Notes under the pieces: generated by a model
What the model saw: only the letters and a program-made list of their open reading frames with translations
Database searches by the model: none
Told to the model about the DNA's origin: nothing
Source of the DNA: Daucus carota subsp. sativus
Lineage: Eukaryota; Streptophyta; Magnoliopsida; Apiales; Apiaceae
Direction of reading: 5' to 3'
NCBI RefSeq assembly: GCF_001625215.2
Contig: NC_030388.2
Span: 25,160,558 to 25,224,557, forward strand
DNA length: 64,000 nt
In this document: in pieces, positions 46,001 to 57,100 of the stretch
Position numbering within the stretch: the stretch's first letter is position 1
How the letters are laid out: every line of letters starts with the position of its first letter
Made by a program: the position numbers and the translations under genes

Positions 46001-48602
46001 AGGGAACTCCTCGGACTAGTTCCCTTCGGGTCATTAGAGCTCTTTACACCATCGGAATCAACTCCTTCCGATTGTAGGATCATGCTAGAGAGCTGGCCCA
46101 ATGCCCCTAAAATTATATTGAACACATTATGCCTCTTCATCAGATATGTTACAACCTATTCAGATGAAATCGTGAACATTGGAACAATTTATTTAAAACT
46201 GCATAACTTTAATTATCTAAAAAAGGAACTCCAAAAAATTATAATTACAAAATGCTTAGAATATACACAAACAAACAGAGCTTTCCCTGACATTATCCAA
46301 AATTGGTGAAATTTGATTGAATATAGCAACAAAAAAACAAGTCAACAGTCTTTTACCAACAACCATGATAATGGGTGCATCAGCAACGTTAATGTCAACA
46401 CAATGGGCACATTATAAAGTTATTGACACTCCAATCTATTGTAAAGCTAACTATATAACCTATCAAAATTGTAGAATATCATGCCTACAAATGTCACCAA
46501 TTCGTGACTGATGAGAAGAAGTGAATCTGACTAACACAGAGCCACAGAGGTACAAGATTTCAGATACCAAAACACCGCACAAGCCACAATACAGATATAA
46601 TAAATAACCTGGCCATTTTTTGGAACCTTTTTTAGATCCTATAGTTTCTCTGTTACCCGGAAGGCAGTCAATAACAGAGATCTTAAAGTCTCTTCCTTTG
46701 TGCTGATACCAAGCTCCAGTTTCCTCATCCTGCAATATGCGTCAAAGAAAGAAAAAATAATGCTAAAAATTTCCTTAAATAGGACGATACCAGCATGGAA
46801 TTCAAAATTTTGGGCAAACTAAGCAGTAAAACTTATACCTTTAGCACAAAATTTATAGCTGCAATTAAACTCTTACTATCAAATCCAATCTTCACCGTTT
46901 GTAGATTTTCTACTTCCTTTTCCTTGGACGATATCTTCAAAGGTGTCTCAATGGCATAGTCCTGATAACATATACGCCATCATTTGTAATGATACAAAGT
47001 ACTACGAAACTCTAAATATACCATAATAGGTACCTTGACAGGAATGGAATCCGGGGGTCTCATCTCAATGGGAGGTTGATCCCACTCACTGCAATAACAA
47101 TGAATAGATTAAAGAAAATTTAATAAAAAACTGTAAAGAATCACAGTTAATCAGACTATATCAGCAAATAATTAATATTACAATTCCTCATAGTGAAAGT
47201 GAAAGATTTACAGAGAATTTCGCATAAAAAAATTCGTAAATAGTAATAGAAACCACACGATCAAATACGTTTTCTAAAACAATATACCTAAAAAAAAGTC
47301 TCTCATACTAATCAAACTCAGATCCATCATTCTATAATTATCATTTCTTAAGTTGAATCGAATAAAAATAACTAACAAACTTAATCAATAAGGTCAAAAC
47401 GGCAAACCTGCCCGTGTCATCCACATAATTAACTCCCCAATGAAGAATCCATTTTCCTGGAAGAGTACATCCTACCATAAGCTCCCATTTCCCTTCACTG
47501 TTGCCTTTATCTAGTTTGATTATTAACTTTCCTTCTACCTGCCACTCCAATACCGTATCATTAGCAAAACACTACCATTTCAAGGGTACAATACTGCTCT
47601 TTGGACATCAACCAGATTTAAAATCAAAACTATCTGTAACTCGATCTTAACAGTTAATAACTTGTAGACAGCTAGTAATCTACTTTCAATACAAATGACA
47701 AATATTCAACTTTCTATCTTTAATACTTTATAACATTATGATAGTTACCAACTAAATATCACTCTATGATAAATACCAACTTCCTACTTGGTCTCATTTC
47801 AAACACATACATAAACATATATAGGCAACTGATCCAGAGAACATATAGAAAACAAAAGAATGTCAGAGAACTGTAGATTAAACCTAATTCAACGAAGCTA
47901 ACGCTCTCCCACTATAACATCTATATATTATCAAGACTGAGCTCCGATACCATTTTAAGTGACCAGTTCTCCTAAAACCTCGAGGTGCTAGGAGGAGGGC
48001 TTACCAAGATCATATTATATTCTAACAAAATTCTTTCCTAAAAAACTATCATAATCTTCCCGTTTAGAGTGTGTTTACAAGTAACTACTTCATATAAACA
48101 AATATTAACTACTTGATCTGTTGACAACAAGCATAATAAATAACTTTCTGCTTAATCAAAACTACTTAAAAAACATATAAAATGAGAACGAGAACCGGTG
48201 ATTTGGATGCGAATCATCAAATTAATGATTCGCATCCAAATCATCACTTAAATAAAGTGAGTTCCAACTATAAAGAATCCACCGGTTCTCTGTTCTCATT
48301 TTAACACGCCGAGATTACGAGAGTGTCACCTTTTGAGCTCGCCTAACCGGAAAAGTATCCGTAAAAACAACGTCAGCAAGCTGATCAGTTTGAGTTCGTG
48401 TTGTTGCATCGGTTTCCGTAGCTCGTGCGGTTACGACAGGCCTGTAAGAAGAAGATTTGAAACTAACGGAAGTGGTGGGAACGGAGAGCGGGGCCCTGTG
48501 AGGGTAATTCAGAGAAGATGTGAGGGGCGTTTTGGTAAATAATGTAGGGAGGCTGGGGATTTGATGGTGGACGAGAGGTCCGAGAGCGACCATGGTCGAC
48601 AT
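40020..48602 (-). CDS. AMY3: Alpha-amylase 3, chloroplastic (CBM45-GH13)
   Basis: This plastid endo-amylase cuts alpha-1,4 bonds of starch. Thirteen minus-strand exons fit: 48602-48330, 47538-47408, 47088-47034, 46961-46839, 46729-46609, 46106-45754, 45673-44982, 44089-43900, 43707-43601, 42960-42711, 42091-41969, 41108-40941 and 40184-40020. They total 2751 bases, 916 residues (Arabidopsis AMY3 is about 890). A Ser/Thr-rich transit peptide leads, then two CBM45 starch-binding repeats ([14 protein letters not shown] and [13 protein letters not shown]), an acidic linker and the GH13 domain. Catalytic motifs are DAVLNHRC (about 607-614), GWRLDYVRG with nucleophile Asp693, GEYWDS with Glu718, and FIENHD with Asp801. 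The end KIGPGHYEP...YKVWEAS is typical. All key residues are present. A CACGTG site lies 168 bases upstream of the start. Confidence 0.96.
40196..40470 (+). other. Exon-like stretch of unknown origin in AMY3 last intron
   Basis: On the strand opposite to AMY3, an open stretch reads [19 protein letters not shown] up to 40291. It is followed by GTGAGT, an A+T-rich gap and CTGCAG before an open run starting [16 protein letters not shown] at 40376. The splice-like borders keep the frame. I recognise no family. It could be a tail exon of the B3 gene, a captured fragment or chance. Confidence 0.3.
44599..44943. repeat. Perfect 145-bp direct repeat in AMY3 intron 7
   Basis: Positions 44599-44743 and 44799-44943 are identical, with a 55-bp spacer and an offset of exactly 200 bases. 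A smaller AATAACCATGTACCTCAAAT repeat overlaps the end of the first copy. Lack of any difference means a very recent duplication or an assembly artefact. It lies between exons 8 and 7. Confidence 0.92.
47935..47990 (-). other. Primer-site-like relic in AMY3 intron 1
   Basis: On the minus strand the text ACTTAAAATGGTATCGGAGC resembles the tRNA-Met primer site found next to many plant LTR and TRIM repeats. No matching repeat or coding part is seen, so it is at best an old, incomplete remnant. Confidence 0.3.
48179..48302. repeat. 124-bp nested foldback in AMY3 intron 1
   Basis: Outer arms AAAATGAGAACGAGAACCGG and the complement of AAAATGAGAACAGAGAACCG enclose an inner hairpin (48199-48243) with perfect 19-bp arms, TGATTTGGATGCGAATCAT, and a 7-base loop. 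The whole structure ends 28 bases inside intron 1 from the AMY3 exon 1 donor. It could be a small MITE or a hairpin-forming transcript segment. Confidence 0.88.
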
Positions 48603-48769
48603 GTGTTTATTTATTTCTCTGGACCAGAGGAGTGGTGAAGGAGAAGAAGTTTGATTTTTTTTATATTTTTTATTTATTTATATTTTCGAGTTTTTGATTG
48701 GAGGACAGCAGTTAACCCCACACATGGCCTCCCGCGTCCATCGAAACATTTTGTTGTGCTACGCTATCT

Positions 48770-48775
48770 CACGTG
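48770..48775. promoter_or_regulatory. G-box CACGTG upstream of AMY3
   Basis: A CACGTG core lies 168 bases upstream of the AMY3 start, in the right place for light-, clock- or ABA-linked bZIP/bHLH control, which fits night-time starch breakdown. The role is inferred from position only. Confidence 0.4.
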
Positions 48776-48821
48776 ATATTTATACCGTATAGTATACACA
48801 AAAATACACGATAGTTTCAAT

Positions 48822-49226
48822 CGGTGTTTGAAAGTTAGAAGTTTGAGCTAAAATTAGAGGTTTGGGATGTTTAAGAGGTTTGATTATTTCAATCCGCTAA
48901 TGTTAGTGTTTGGTAATGTTAGTGTTTGGTAGTTAGCGGATTGAAATAGAGGTTTGAGATCAAAAAGCTAATTTTCAAATCAAAAAGCTAGTTTGAATAG
49001 TTTTTTGGGTTAGAGGTTTTGGTATGTGTCATGAAAAACTAATCAAACAGTTTTACGAGAAACCGCTAATTCAATTCGCTAATCAAAACATCAATCAGCT
49101 AGTCAAAACATCCAATTCAATCCGCTAACAGCTAACCGCTAACAGCTAATTCCCAAACAACTAGTCAAAACATCACATTCAATCCGCTAACAACTAACCG
49201 TTAACGGCTAATTCCCAAACAGGGCG
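48822..49226. mobile_element. hAT-like MITE with internal repeats
   Basis: Ends of the TGTTTGG type (CGGTGTTTGAAAGTTAG at the left; complement of CGCCCTGTTTGGGAATTAG at the right) enclose repeated pieces such as AATCCGCTAACAGCTAACCG and CTAATTCCCAAACA, each present twice. It is non-coding. The repeats suggest internal duplication or a nested second copy. Confidence 0.65.
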
Positions 49227-50014
49227 TTTTTATTTTCAAATTCAAAATTCGTTTTATGTCTTAAGATTTGTGTTTTAAAATTTCTCAATTTATTAAAAAA
49301 TCTTTCATTAATTTTTAAAAATATTTTAGAATATAAATTTAAGTATTATTCAAATATATCATATTCATATTTTTACAGTAATCATACATTTAAATCGTTC
49401 ATAATTTATATGGTGGTCGGTCAAATTTTTCTAAGTTAAATCACATGTTTAATATTTTATATATTAAATTAATAGCTAAGTTATATTTATGTATAATTTA
49501 AAATTATTTTTTAAATATTTATAATTTATATTAATCACTTAGAATGTGATCAATCTTTTTTACTGAATATGATCAAACTTTTTTCAGTGATCAGTTTTCT
49601 GGTCAAAGGTTATAAAATCAAAATAATCTACAAATAAAAATCGTGGTTTATTATGAATTGGGGAGTTCAGCGAGAGAATGGGGAGACACTATTCTCTAAA
49701 CCCGACCAATTTCGGAATTTTATTATAGAACTTTTCCTGTTTCTCATCTCATATCATGAAAATTTTCTCGATTTTCAGATTTGGAATCCGAGTGAAACCA
49801 GGATCGAATCGGGTGGGACGGAAGAATACATGTCCCTACATACTTGATAAATTTTAGAACTAGTCTGAAATATTGTTTTAAAAAACATTTAAATAAAATA
49901 CAACACTGACTATAAACTACAACAACGGATCTTAAAATGGTCTGGCATCACATTTTTGATTTCATTCATTTTCAGTCTATACTTGCACCAGTAGGGGAAA
50001 AAAGATAATCGAAG

Positions 50015-52364
50015 ATGGCAAAAGGCCCTGGTCTCTACTCAGATATCGGCAAGAAGGCCAGAGGTAATTCCCATCCATATATGTCTCTACGCATTTGCAT
50101 GTCAAACATGCATGCTCATTATTATTATTATTATTATAATTTTTGTGTGGATTGTGATAATGCAGATCTTCTGTATAGGGATTTCCAGAGTGATCATATG
50201 TTCGCTCTCACTACCAGCACTCAAAATGGAATGGTTAGCATCATCTATATATATATATATAAAGATTTAATTATTGAATCATTATTCGATGATAAAATTT
50301 GGTTAGATTTGTTCAATTAGTACTGTTTGCATTGCTGATGAATTAATAATAACTATGGTCCTTCCAATTAAGCAGGAAGAATTTCTATGCCTTTATGAAT
50401 TTAGCAGGTGATAGTTGTTGTAATGTCATATGTTGTTCTGATAATTTCTGGGAAGCGCGGGTGTGGAACACAATCAATTGATTGTTTTGCTTTGTTCTAA
50501 ACTTTGTGTCTTGGAATTTGTGTTTTCAGATAATCACTCCATCAGCACTGAAAACAGGTGACTTGCTTCTGGCGGACTTGAGTACCCAGATAAAGAGCAA
50601 AAATGTTTTAACTGATTTAAAAGTGGACACCGCCTCTAATGTAAGTCGGGGAGCCTAATTTGATTTCCTGCAACATGTTACAATGTTCTGTCTGGGCATC
50701 TTTGCGGTCAATAATCTTACCTATTAGTGAACTCTAGGTTGAACCAAATTATAAGGCTCAAACCTGTAGCCTCTCTTTGACAATTGCTATGTTCCATGTG
50801 AATTAACCTCTCATGAAACCTCAAGGCTCAAGGTGTCAAGTACTGAAACATGAATGATTATGCTAACTTAATAATTCTAAACTACTCTGGTGGTTATACT
50901 ACTACTACTAACTTGAATAAAACTTAAAAGGAAATGACAGAAGATAATTGGCTCACTTATAATTTACTTAACTACTTAATGTTGAAGATATCAGCTGCAA
51001 TTTAATATACTTTGTTGCTATTTTATGGAGCAGAATCTGAATTTTCCTCGTTCTTAAGACCAAAAGCTCCACTACATATTTGAATTGATCGATTTCCTGA
51101 TAATGAATCTCCTTGTATGCAGATAATGACAACCATTACTATTGATGAACCTGCTCCTGGAATCAAGTCAATATTCACTTTTGCAGTTCCTGATCAAAGT
51201 TCTGGAAAGGTAATGCCATTATGTCCATCATAATATGTGTTCCATCATCCATGACTAATCCAGTAATAGCAATGTTTTCCAGGGATGTGTATCACTAGAC
51301 AACATGGTGTCAAAGTTAGTAAATTCATTTTTTTTCGTTTCCGAGCACATCAAGCAGTCTGCAAATTTGACATCTTTGAATTTCTGACTTCAGAAGAATT
51401 TTTAACAGGTGGAACTCCAGTATTTCCATGAGAATGCTGGAATAAGTACCAGCATTGGGCTGAAAGCTGTTCCAGTTATCAGTTTTTCTGGTGTAGCCGG
51501 GGACGACAGACTTACACTTGGAACTGATATTTCATTTGACACTGCCACGAGAAAATTTGTCAAATGCAATGCCGGATTAAATTTCTCCTCATCCGACCTC
51601 ATTGCTTCTTTGTCACTGTAAGTAAATTATTTGTATAATCAGGCTTTACCCGTAGACAATGAGTACAGTGCATAAGCCCCTTCAGTTAGGACTTAGGAGG
51701 GCAAAGATAAAACTAGCAATTGTAACTAAATTGTGATATACGAAGCAAGGAAATCTCAACTTCCCTTCTATTAATGAACCTTCTAACACTGGAATACACA
51801 AACACTTGAGGCATTATACTGAGCATCTCTCAAGCAAAGCATTTTCTTTTTTACTATATATTAGCTTCTCTCTTTTGATCATATTGCATATCTTATTCAG
51901 TTTTGGTAGCTTGAGAGGATCCAGTAAAGTTTGACAATATATATAACATTTCATTGCAATACAGAGTACCCGAAAACTTTCTTTTAATCTCATTGAATTC
52001 TAATTGCTTTCCAGTATTGGAGTGAGCATTGAATCCTATTGTTACTGAATATTGCAGGAACGACAAAGGTGACACTCTCACCGGTTCCTACATCCACACA
52101 GTAAGCCCATTGACCAACACAGCTGCCGGGGCAGAATTCAGCCATTGCTTCTCAAGCAACGAAAACACTCTCACCATTGGCACGCAGCATGCATTAGATC
52201 CACTCACCACCGTGAAGGCCAAAGTGAACAACTATGGAAAAGCAAGCGGTGCAATCCAGCATATATGGCGTCAAAAGGCCATTGTTACAATTTCAGGTGA
52301 AGTGGATGTCATGGCAATTGACAAGAGTGCTAAAGTAGGACTCTGTTTGATCCTGATGCCATGA
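50015..52364 (+). CDS. VDAC: Mitochondrial outer-membrane porin (VDAC)
   Basis: This forms the voltage-dependent anion channel that passes metabolites through the outer mitochondrial membrane. Exons 50015-50063, 50166-50233, 50530-50640, 51123-51209, 51409-51617 and 52058-52364 total 831 bases, 276 residues, the usual VDAC length. The start [20 protein letters not shown] is the classic plant N-terminal helix. Alternating polar and apolar residues through the body fit a beta-barrel, and it ends [14 protein letters not shown]. No cleavable presequence is present or expected. The short exon 1 and phase-1 first intron match plant VDAC genes. Which of the VDAC paralogues it is cannot be settled here. 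Confidence 0.95.
50117..50140. repeat. ATT microsatellite in VDAC intron 1
   Basis: A run of ATT triplets with small variation lies in intron 1 of the VDAC gene. A short AT dinucleotide run follows at about 50251-50261. Confidence 0.8.
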
Positions 52365-54161
52365 AATCGGTGCTGAGGTTTCACCTTAATTCTTGTATGG
52401 TGCAGAAAAATAAGTAGCTTAAATGGCATTCATAGTACAGGATAAGTCATCTGTCAAGAGAACTTTTGTTTTGTTAGTTTGATGGCATTGTGTTTTCAAG
52501 TACCTTGGCGTCAATGTTAATGATAAATTACAGTTGTAGGCAGGAGCCAGATTCATAATTTCCATGTGTTTAAAGCTTCATAAGCAGATACCTCACCCAT
52601 TACTTATGATCTACCCAGAAAAATTTCCCCAGAGTTGTCCCAAACACTCCTTGTGATCGGATAGACGGTAACACTTTTAATAACATGAAACCCGTAACAA
52701 ATTAAAATAAATCATTTGTCAGTTGTCAAGAAAAAGTATTAGGACAAAATTAGAATATTCCCGGTGAGATTCTAATATTTTTTTTAACCGTCGAGTAAGA
52801 TGATTATTTATCAGTTCAGTGATTATTTTTTATTATAGCTAGATGATTGAAATGAATATTTTATCCGGTAAACAATTAAAAAACACCGGATATATATTGT
52901 CTGCCGGTAAAAAAATATTCCTGATTGCGGGATATTTATCTAAATATATTGGATAAAACATACTCTGCACTTGGTTGTCGAATCAGGGGTGTCATTTTCG
53001 TGATTTCATAGCACATCTGTAGCTTCAATTGTTTCTTACTCAAATGTTGACACAAATTTTTTAGTTAATTTAACGCAAAAATTTATTTTTTCAATATTCC
53101 AACTTGATTCGACTCCAACCGATTATTGCTTGCGAAATACTCCAATTTACGCGTGAAAGATACGATATATATTCATTTATTAATTCAGATAAGATTATCG
53201 ATAATATATATATCTCCTCCAATTCAAAGTTATCTTCCATTTCTTAAATGGATGATTCAGATAAGCATCAGGAGAGTGCATGCACCACAGCTCAGCTGGC
53301 CGAAGAAGATGAGAATTTTAGGAACTGACAAGGAACAAAGGTTAGCTAAAGAATCAAAACTCTATTGTTGCTGTCATACCTAAAACTTGTGCTTGTGGGG
53401 TCTAGTAGAATAAAACTTGCTATAAATTAATAGTATATCTATTATTATTTTGTGAGAAGAAGTCAATATAGTATTACAATTTAGAGGTGAAATATCCTTT
53501 TATATTATATCCTAAATATATAAATATCCGTACCGCATTAAAACATCGAACATGTATTGTTAGATTTATAACGATGAAATACCACACGATGTAACGGCAT
53601 TTAAGAAATATTTTTGTGAGATGCAATTTTCGGCGTCACATAAAATAACGTTAATTCATAATGTTACAACCTTTTAGGATTTGCAGATATTTTTTTTAAA
53701 ATAAATGATAAATGTTTCATGATATAAAATTTTCGTTTCTTAAGAAATATTTTAAACACTCAACAATATAATATTATAAAATAATATTTGAAATTATATT
53801 CACATTTTTCAAAGTTAGTTTTAAAAATATTATTATTGAAAATTTGATAAAGGATCCCATCCTCATTTTGCTCAGATGAGTATTGGAACATATTTCCCAA
53901 ATTTTATTTCAAAAGTTTTCATTCAATAGATAATTTTAATTGAACGGACTACGTCAACGACTATTGCCATGTAGGATTTGGGAAAAAAAATTGGTAACAA
54001 TATCATGATAATCAGTGTTTTCCATTTATAAATTCGAGGAGAATAGGATTGCAAGGAATCGTATCGTCGTTTTTGAACAGGGTTTTTGGTCTCAGTGGAC
54101 GTTACGTAAACCCTCCATGCTGTGGACTAGTTTCGAATAACATACAAAACTGATCATTCAG
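52365..54161. other. Intergenic between VDAC and HGLS genes
   Basis: A+T-rich DNA with the VDAC 3' end and the promoter of the next gene. Small frames are present but none resembles a known family. I see no clear element. Confidence 0.5.
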
Positions 54162-57100
54162 ATGAAAAAGATGATGATGAGACTCTCTTCTATCTCAAAC
54201 ACTGCTAATTTTAATTACTTGCCAAACTCTTCTTCTTCTTTCCCCAAGTACAATCATCATAATAATTTTTCTCCCACCAAACTTGTTTTTTCTGCAAAAT
54301 CGATCCCCGGGGGCTGTCGGAGTTTCTCTATGGCTGGCGTTTCTGCTGCTTACTCAAACAACGGAAATGGGACTCATGATTCTGATTACAAGGTACCTTT
54401 TTTTTTTTTTTTCTTTTTTCTTCTTTTATATCGCTGCAATTTTTTATTTTTTTAAAGTTTTGAAAGTTATTGTGATTATTTGTTGCACTGCTTAGGCATG
54501 TATATATGATTGCATAGGTGTGTGGTTTGATTGTATAAAGTTTTATATGAGAAATGAAAAAAGAGAAAGTCATCGCAAAACAATCAATTTTGGTGGAGAT
54601 GATCATCTGCTTTTTGAATCAAACTAGGAATTTGCCCAAAAAACAAGGGAAATTTGTAAAAATAGCCATGTTTCTTAACTTATTTTCAAAATTAGGTCGA
54701 GGTTGCAACACGGTTGATTTTCAGGTTATTGGCGGTGCAAATGAGGATGAGGTTGCACCATAGTTTTTAACATATTTTTTGCAACTTGAGTATTTTTGAA
54801 AAAAGCCCTTTAAACAACTCAGTTCTGTGAAAGAGGTTTGGACATATTTCGTTCGTTTCTTTAGGATCAACAAAATAACTTTTTTACATGAACTTGGACA
54901 ATATTCAAATTAAGAATGAAATATAAAACTCCTCGCAGTCATGAGTCGCTTGCTTAGTTTAACGGATTAAGTGATTATGCTGATTCATTTTGTATATGTA
55001 TCTTGCTTTCAAGTTAATTGATATATTAAGAGTATTGGCTGTATATGAGAATGACAGCTTAATGATTGCAAGTATATCTAGGATCAGCTACAAAGCTCCT
55101 GTGAGGTGACACTTTTTGTTGGACTAAAAATAGTACGAGAGATCAAACTGGCAAACTCAATTTCAGAAATTATAAGTAGATAGTAGAATAGTTGTATGAC
55201 CTTCCATAATTGAGCTAGAATTTGTGGTTGAAGGGGGAGGCTGAAATTTCTTTATTGTGGTCCAGTCTTGTGGATCTTTATCAAGAAAGAGAGGATGAAA
55301 TATAATATCATAGTTTTGTGGAGTTGGTTCATGATTTCAAACCTCAAATACGTTAACAGCCATATAAAGTGTATTCGAGTTGTGCAAACTGGTCAAGTAA
55401 TATTTATGCGGTGTTTGGGAACATGAATCTAATTTGAAATTCTGGATTTGACCAGATGACATGTTTGGATCATAAAATAAGTTGGATTTGGATTTCATTG
55501 AAATCCATGACATTCAAATACTAAATATAAATTTGAGAATTTGAAATAACACCTCAAATTATGTCATTTGAAATGAAATACATGTTCCCAAATGCAATAT
55601 TAAGAAATTTGATGTGTCAAGTTGAAGAAAAGGAAAGCTTGACCTCAGTTACACACAACTATGCATCATTACAAGGAGTCCATGTTCTTTTAGTAGAATA
55701 TAAGATGTCTAAGTTTTAAGGTTTTTTTCCTCTTTAAAATTATAAGGTGTTTCAAGTAAAAGTATCGCGTGTGTGTGACATGAAATTTTCTTTTTAATGT
55801 GATATCTTTGTCTTGTGGCTGATGTTGATGTTAAAAGCAGGGAGGTGTATCATTCCTTAGAAGTGTACTGGGAAGTATGGAGGCTGTTTATCTGAATAGG
55901 AACCCCACTGCCAAAGCCATTTTGGAGCTTGTTCATTCAACTGACAATGATCATATATGCTATGATCATATTGCTTTTCGGACATTTGGGGTATAATCTT
56001 GTTATTGCTTAAGTTTATTGGTTCCTTTCGAAGTGATCATTATTTTGCTAAAGACAGATTCCTTTTTGTGTTAATGTTATTAATTCTTCTTACCAGAGCA
56101 TATTACATAACGAGACAAGTATAAAACTTTTTACCTTTAAGATCTACGCAATTTAGTGCCTTTTATATTAATGTTTCAAAGTTTTTGACATGTGAAGAAA
56201 CATTCGGTTGATTCAACATCTTACTTTTGGTTTACTATTCAGGTAAACGGTCATGGAATCGATGCTTTGGCTAAATTTTTCCTAGACTTCGGTTATTCTC
56301 AAAGAGATGAATTATGCTTTCCAGCAAAAAAGTTAAAAGCTTTCTGGTTTTCTCCGCCTAGTCTTCCAATTCCTGAAGGCGGGAGTGGTATTAATGGTCC
56401 CTTGCCCAGAGTATTTATATCAGAACTTCTTGTGGATCAAATGAGTTCACAAGCTCAGGTTTGTTAATTTGTTATATAATTGATGTCAAGCTCTGTAGAA
56501 CTAAAGCCATTTTACGGGATCATAACAAAGACAGAGAGGATGTTTGTCTGATTTCCTTGCATAAGAGCAAGTCCGGTGTGCATCTATAATTTGTGCAATT
56601 GCTAGAATACAGATCTATGTTTAAAAACTGATCAATCAAGTGCATAGCTATAATTGAATGGGAAAGAGCGTCACGGATAGCTCTAGCAATATCTGCAGAA
56701 CATCCATATACTGAAAATTGAGAGACAAAGGTGGGAAAAAATAGTCGGACATAAATCTGGTTCTAGAATCAAGAATTGGAGATGAAGTTCTGTTTTAGCA
56801 CTTAGTCACTTTTTGGTATTAAAGATAGCTGACTAGCTGTAGTTATTGTGATTTCAAAACTACCTTTGGACGTGCTGTAAAAGAACGATTTTCTTCAATA
56901 TAGGGTAGACAAAAACGAAAATGCATATATTCTTCAGTATTTCTCTTATCGAGTTGTAGTATGAGACAAGCTCGCTTAGGTTGAAATTTTGCCGAAACCC
57001 TTGACAGGCTTTTGTTTCAACAAAGGCAGTTGTGCATGTTAGGTTTCAGAGGACAACATTTTCTTGACATTTGTTCAATTCTAACCTGTCTCAAATGTTT

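Larger units (their letters stand above)
48603..50014. other. Shared upstream region of divergent AMY3 and VDAC genes
   Basis: It holds the AMY3 promoter with a G-box, a hAT-like MITE (48822-49226) and then A+T-rich DNA up to the VDAC start at 50015. A frame at 49653-49847 has no recognisable family. No further gene is seen. Confidence 0.6.

Noticed and set aside
45908-46309. Plus-strand frame opposite AMY3 exon 6
   Set aside because: It lies largely over an AMY3 exon and runs into intron; no family likeness.
49653-49847. Possible small gene before VDAC
   Set aside because: No family match, no splice context and placed in A+T-rich promoter DNA.
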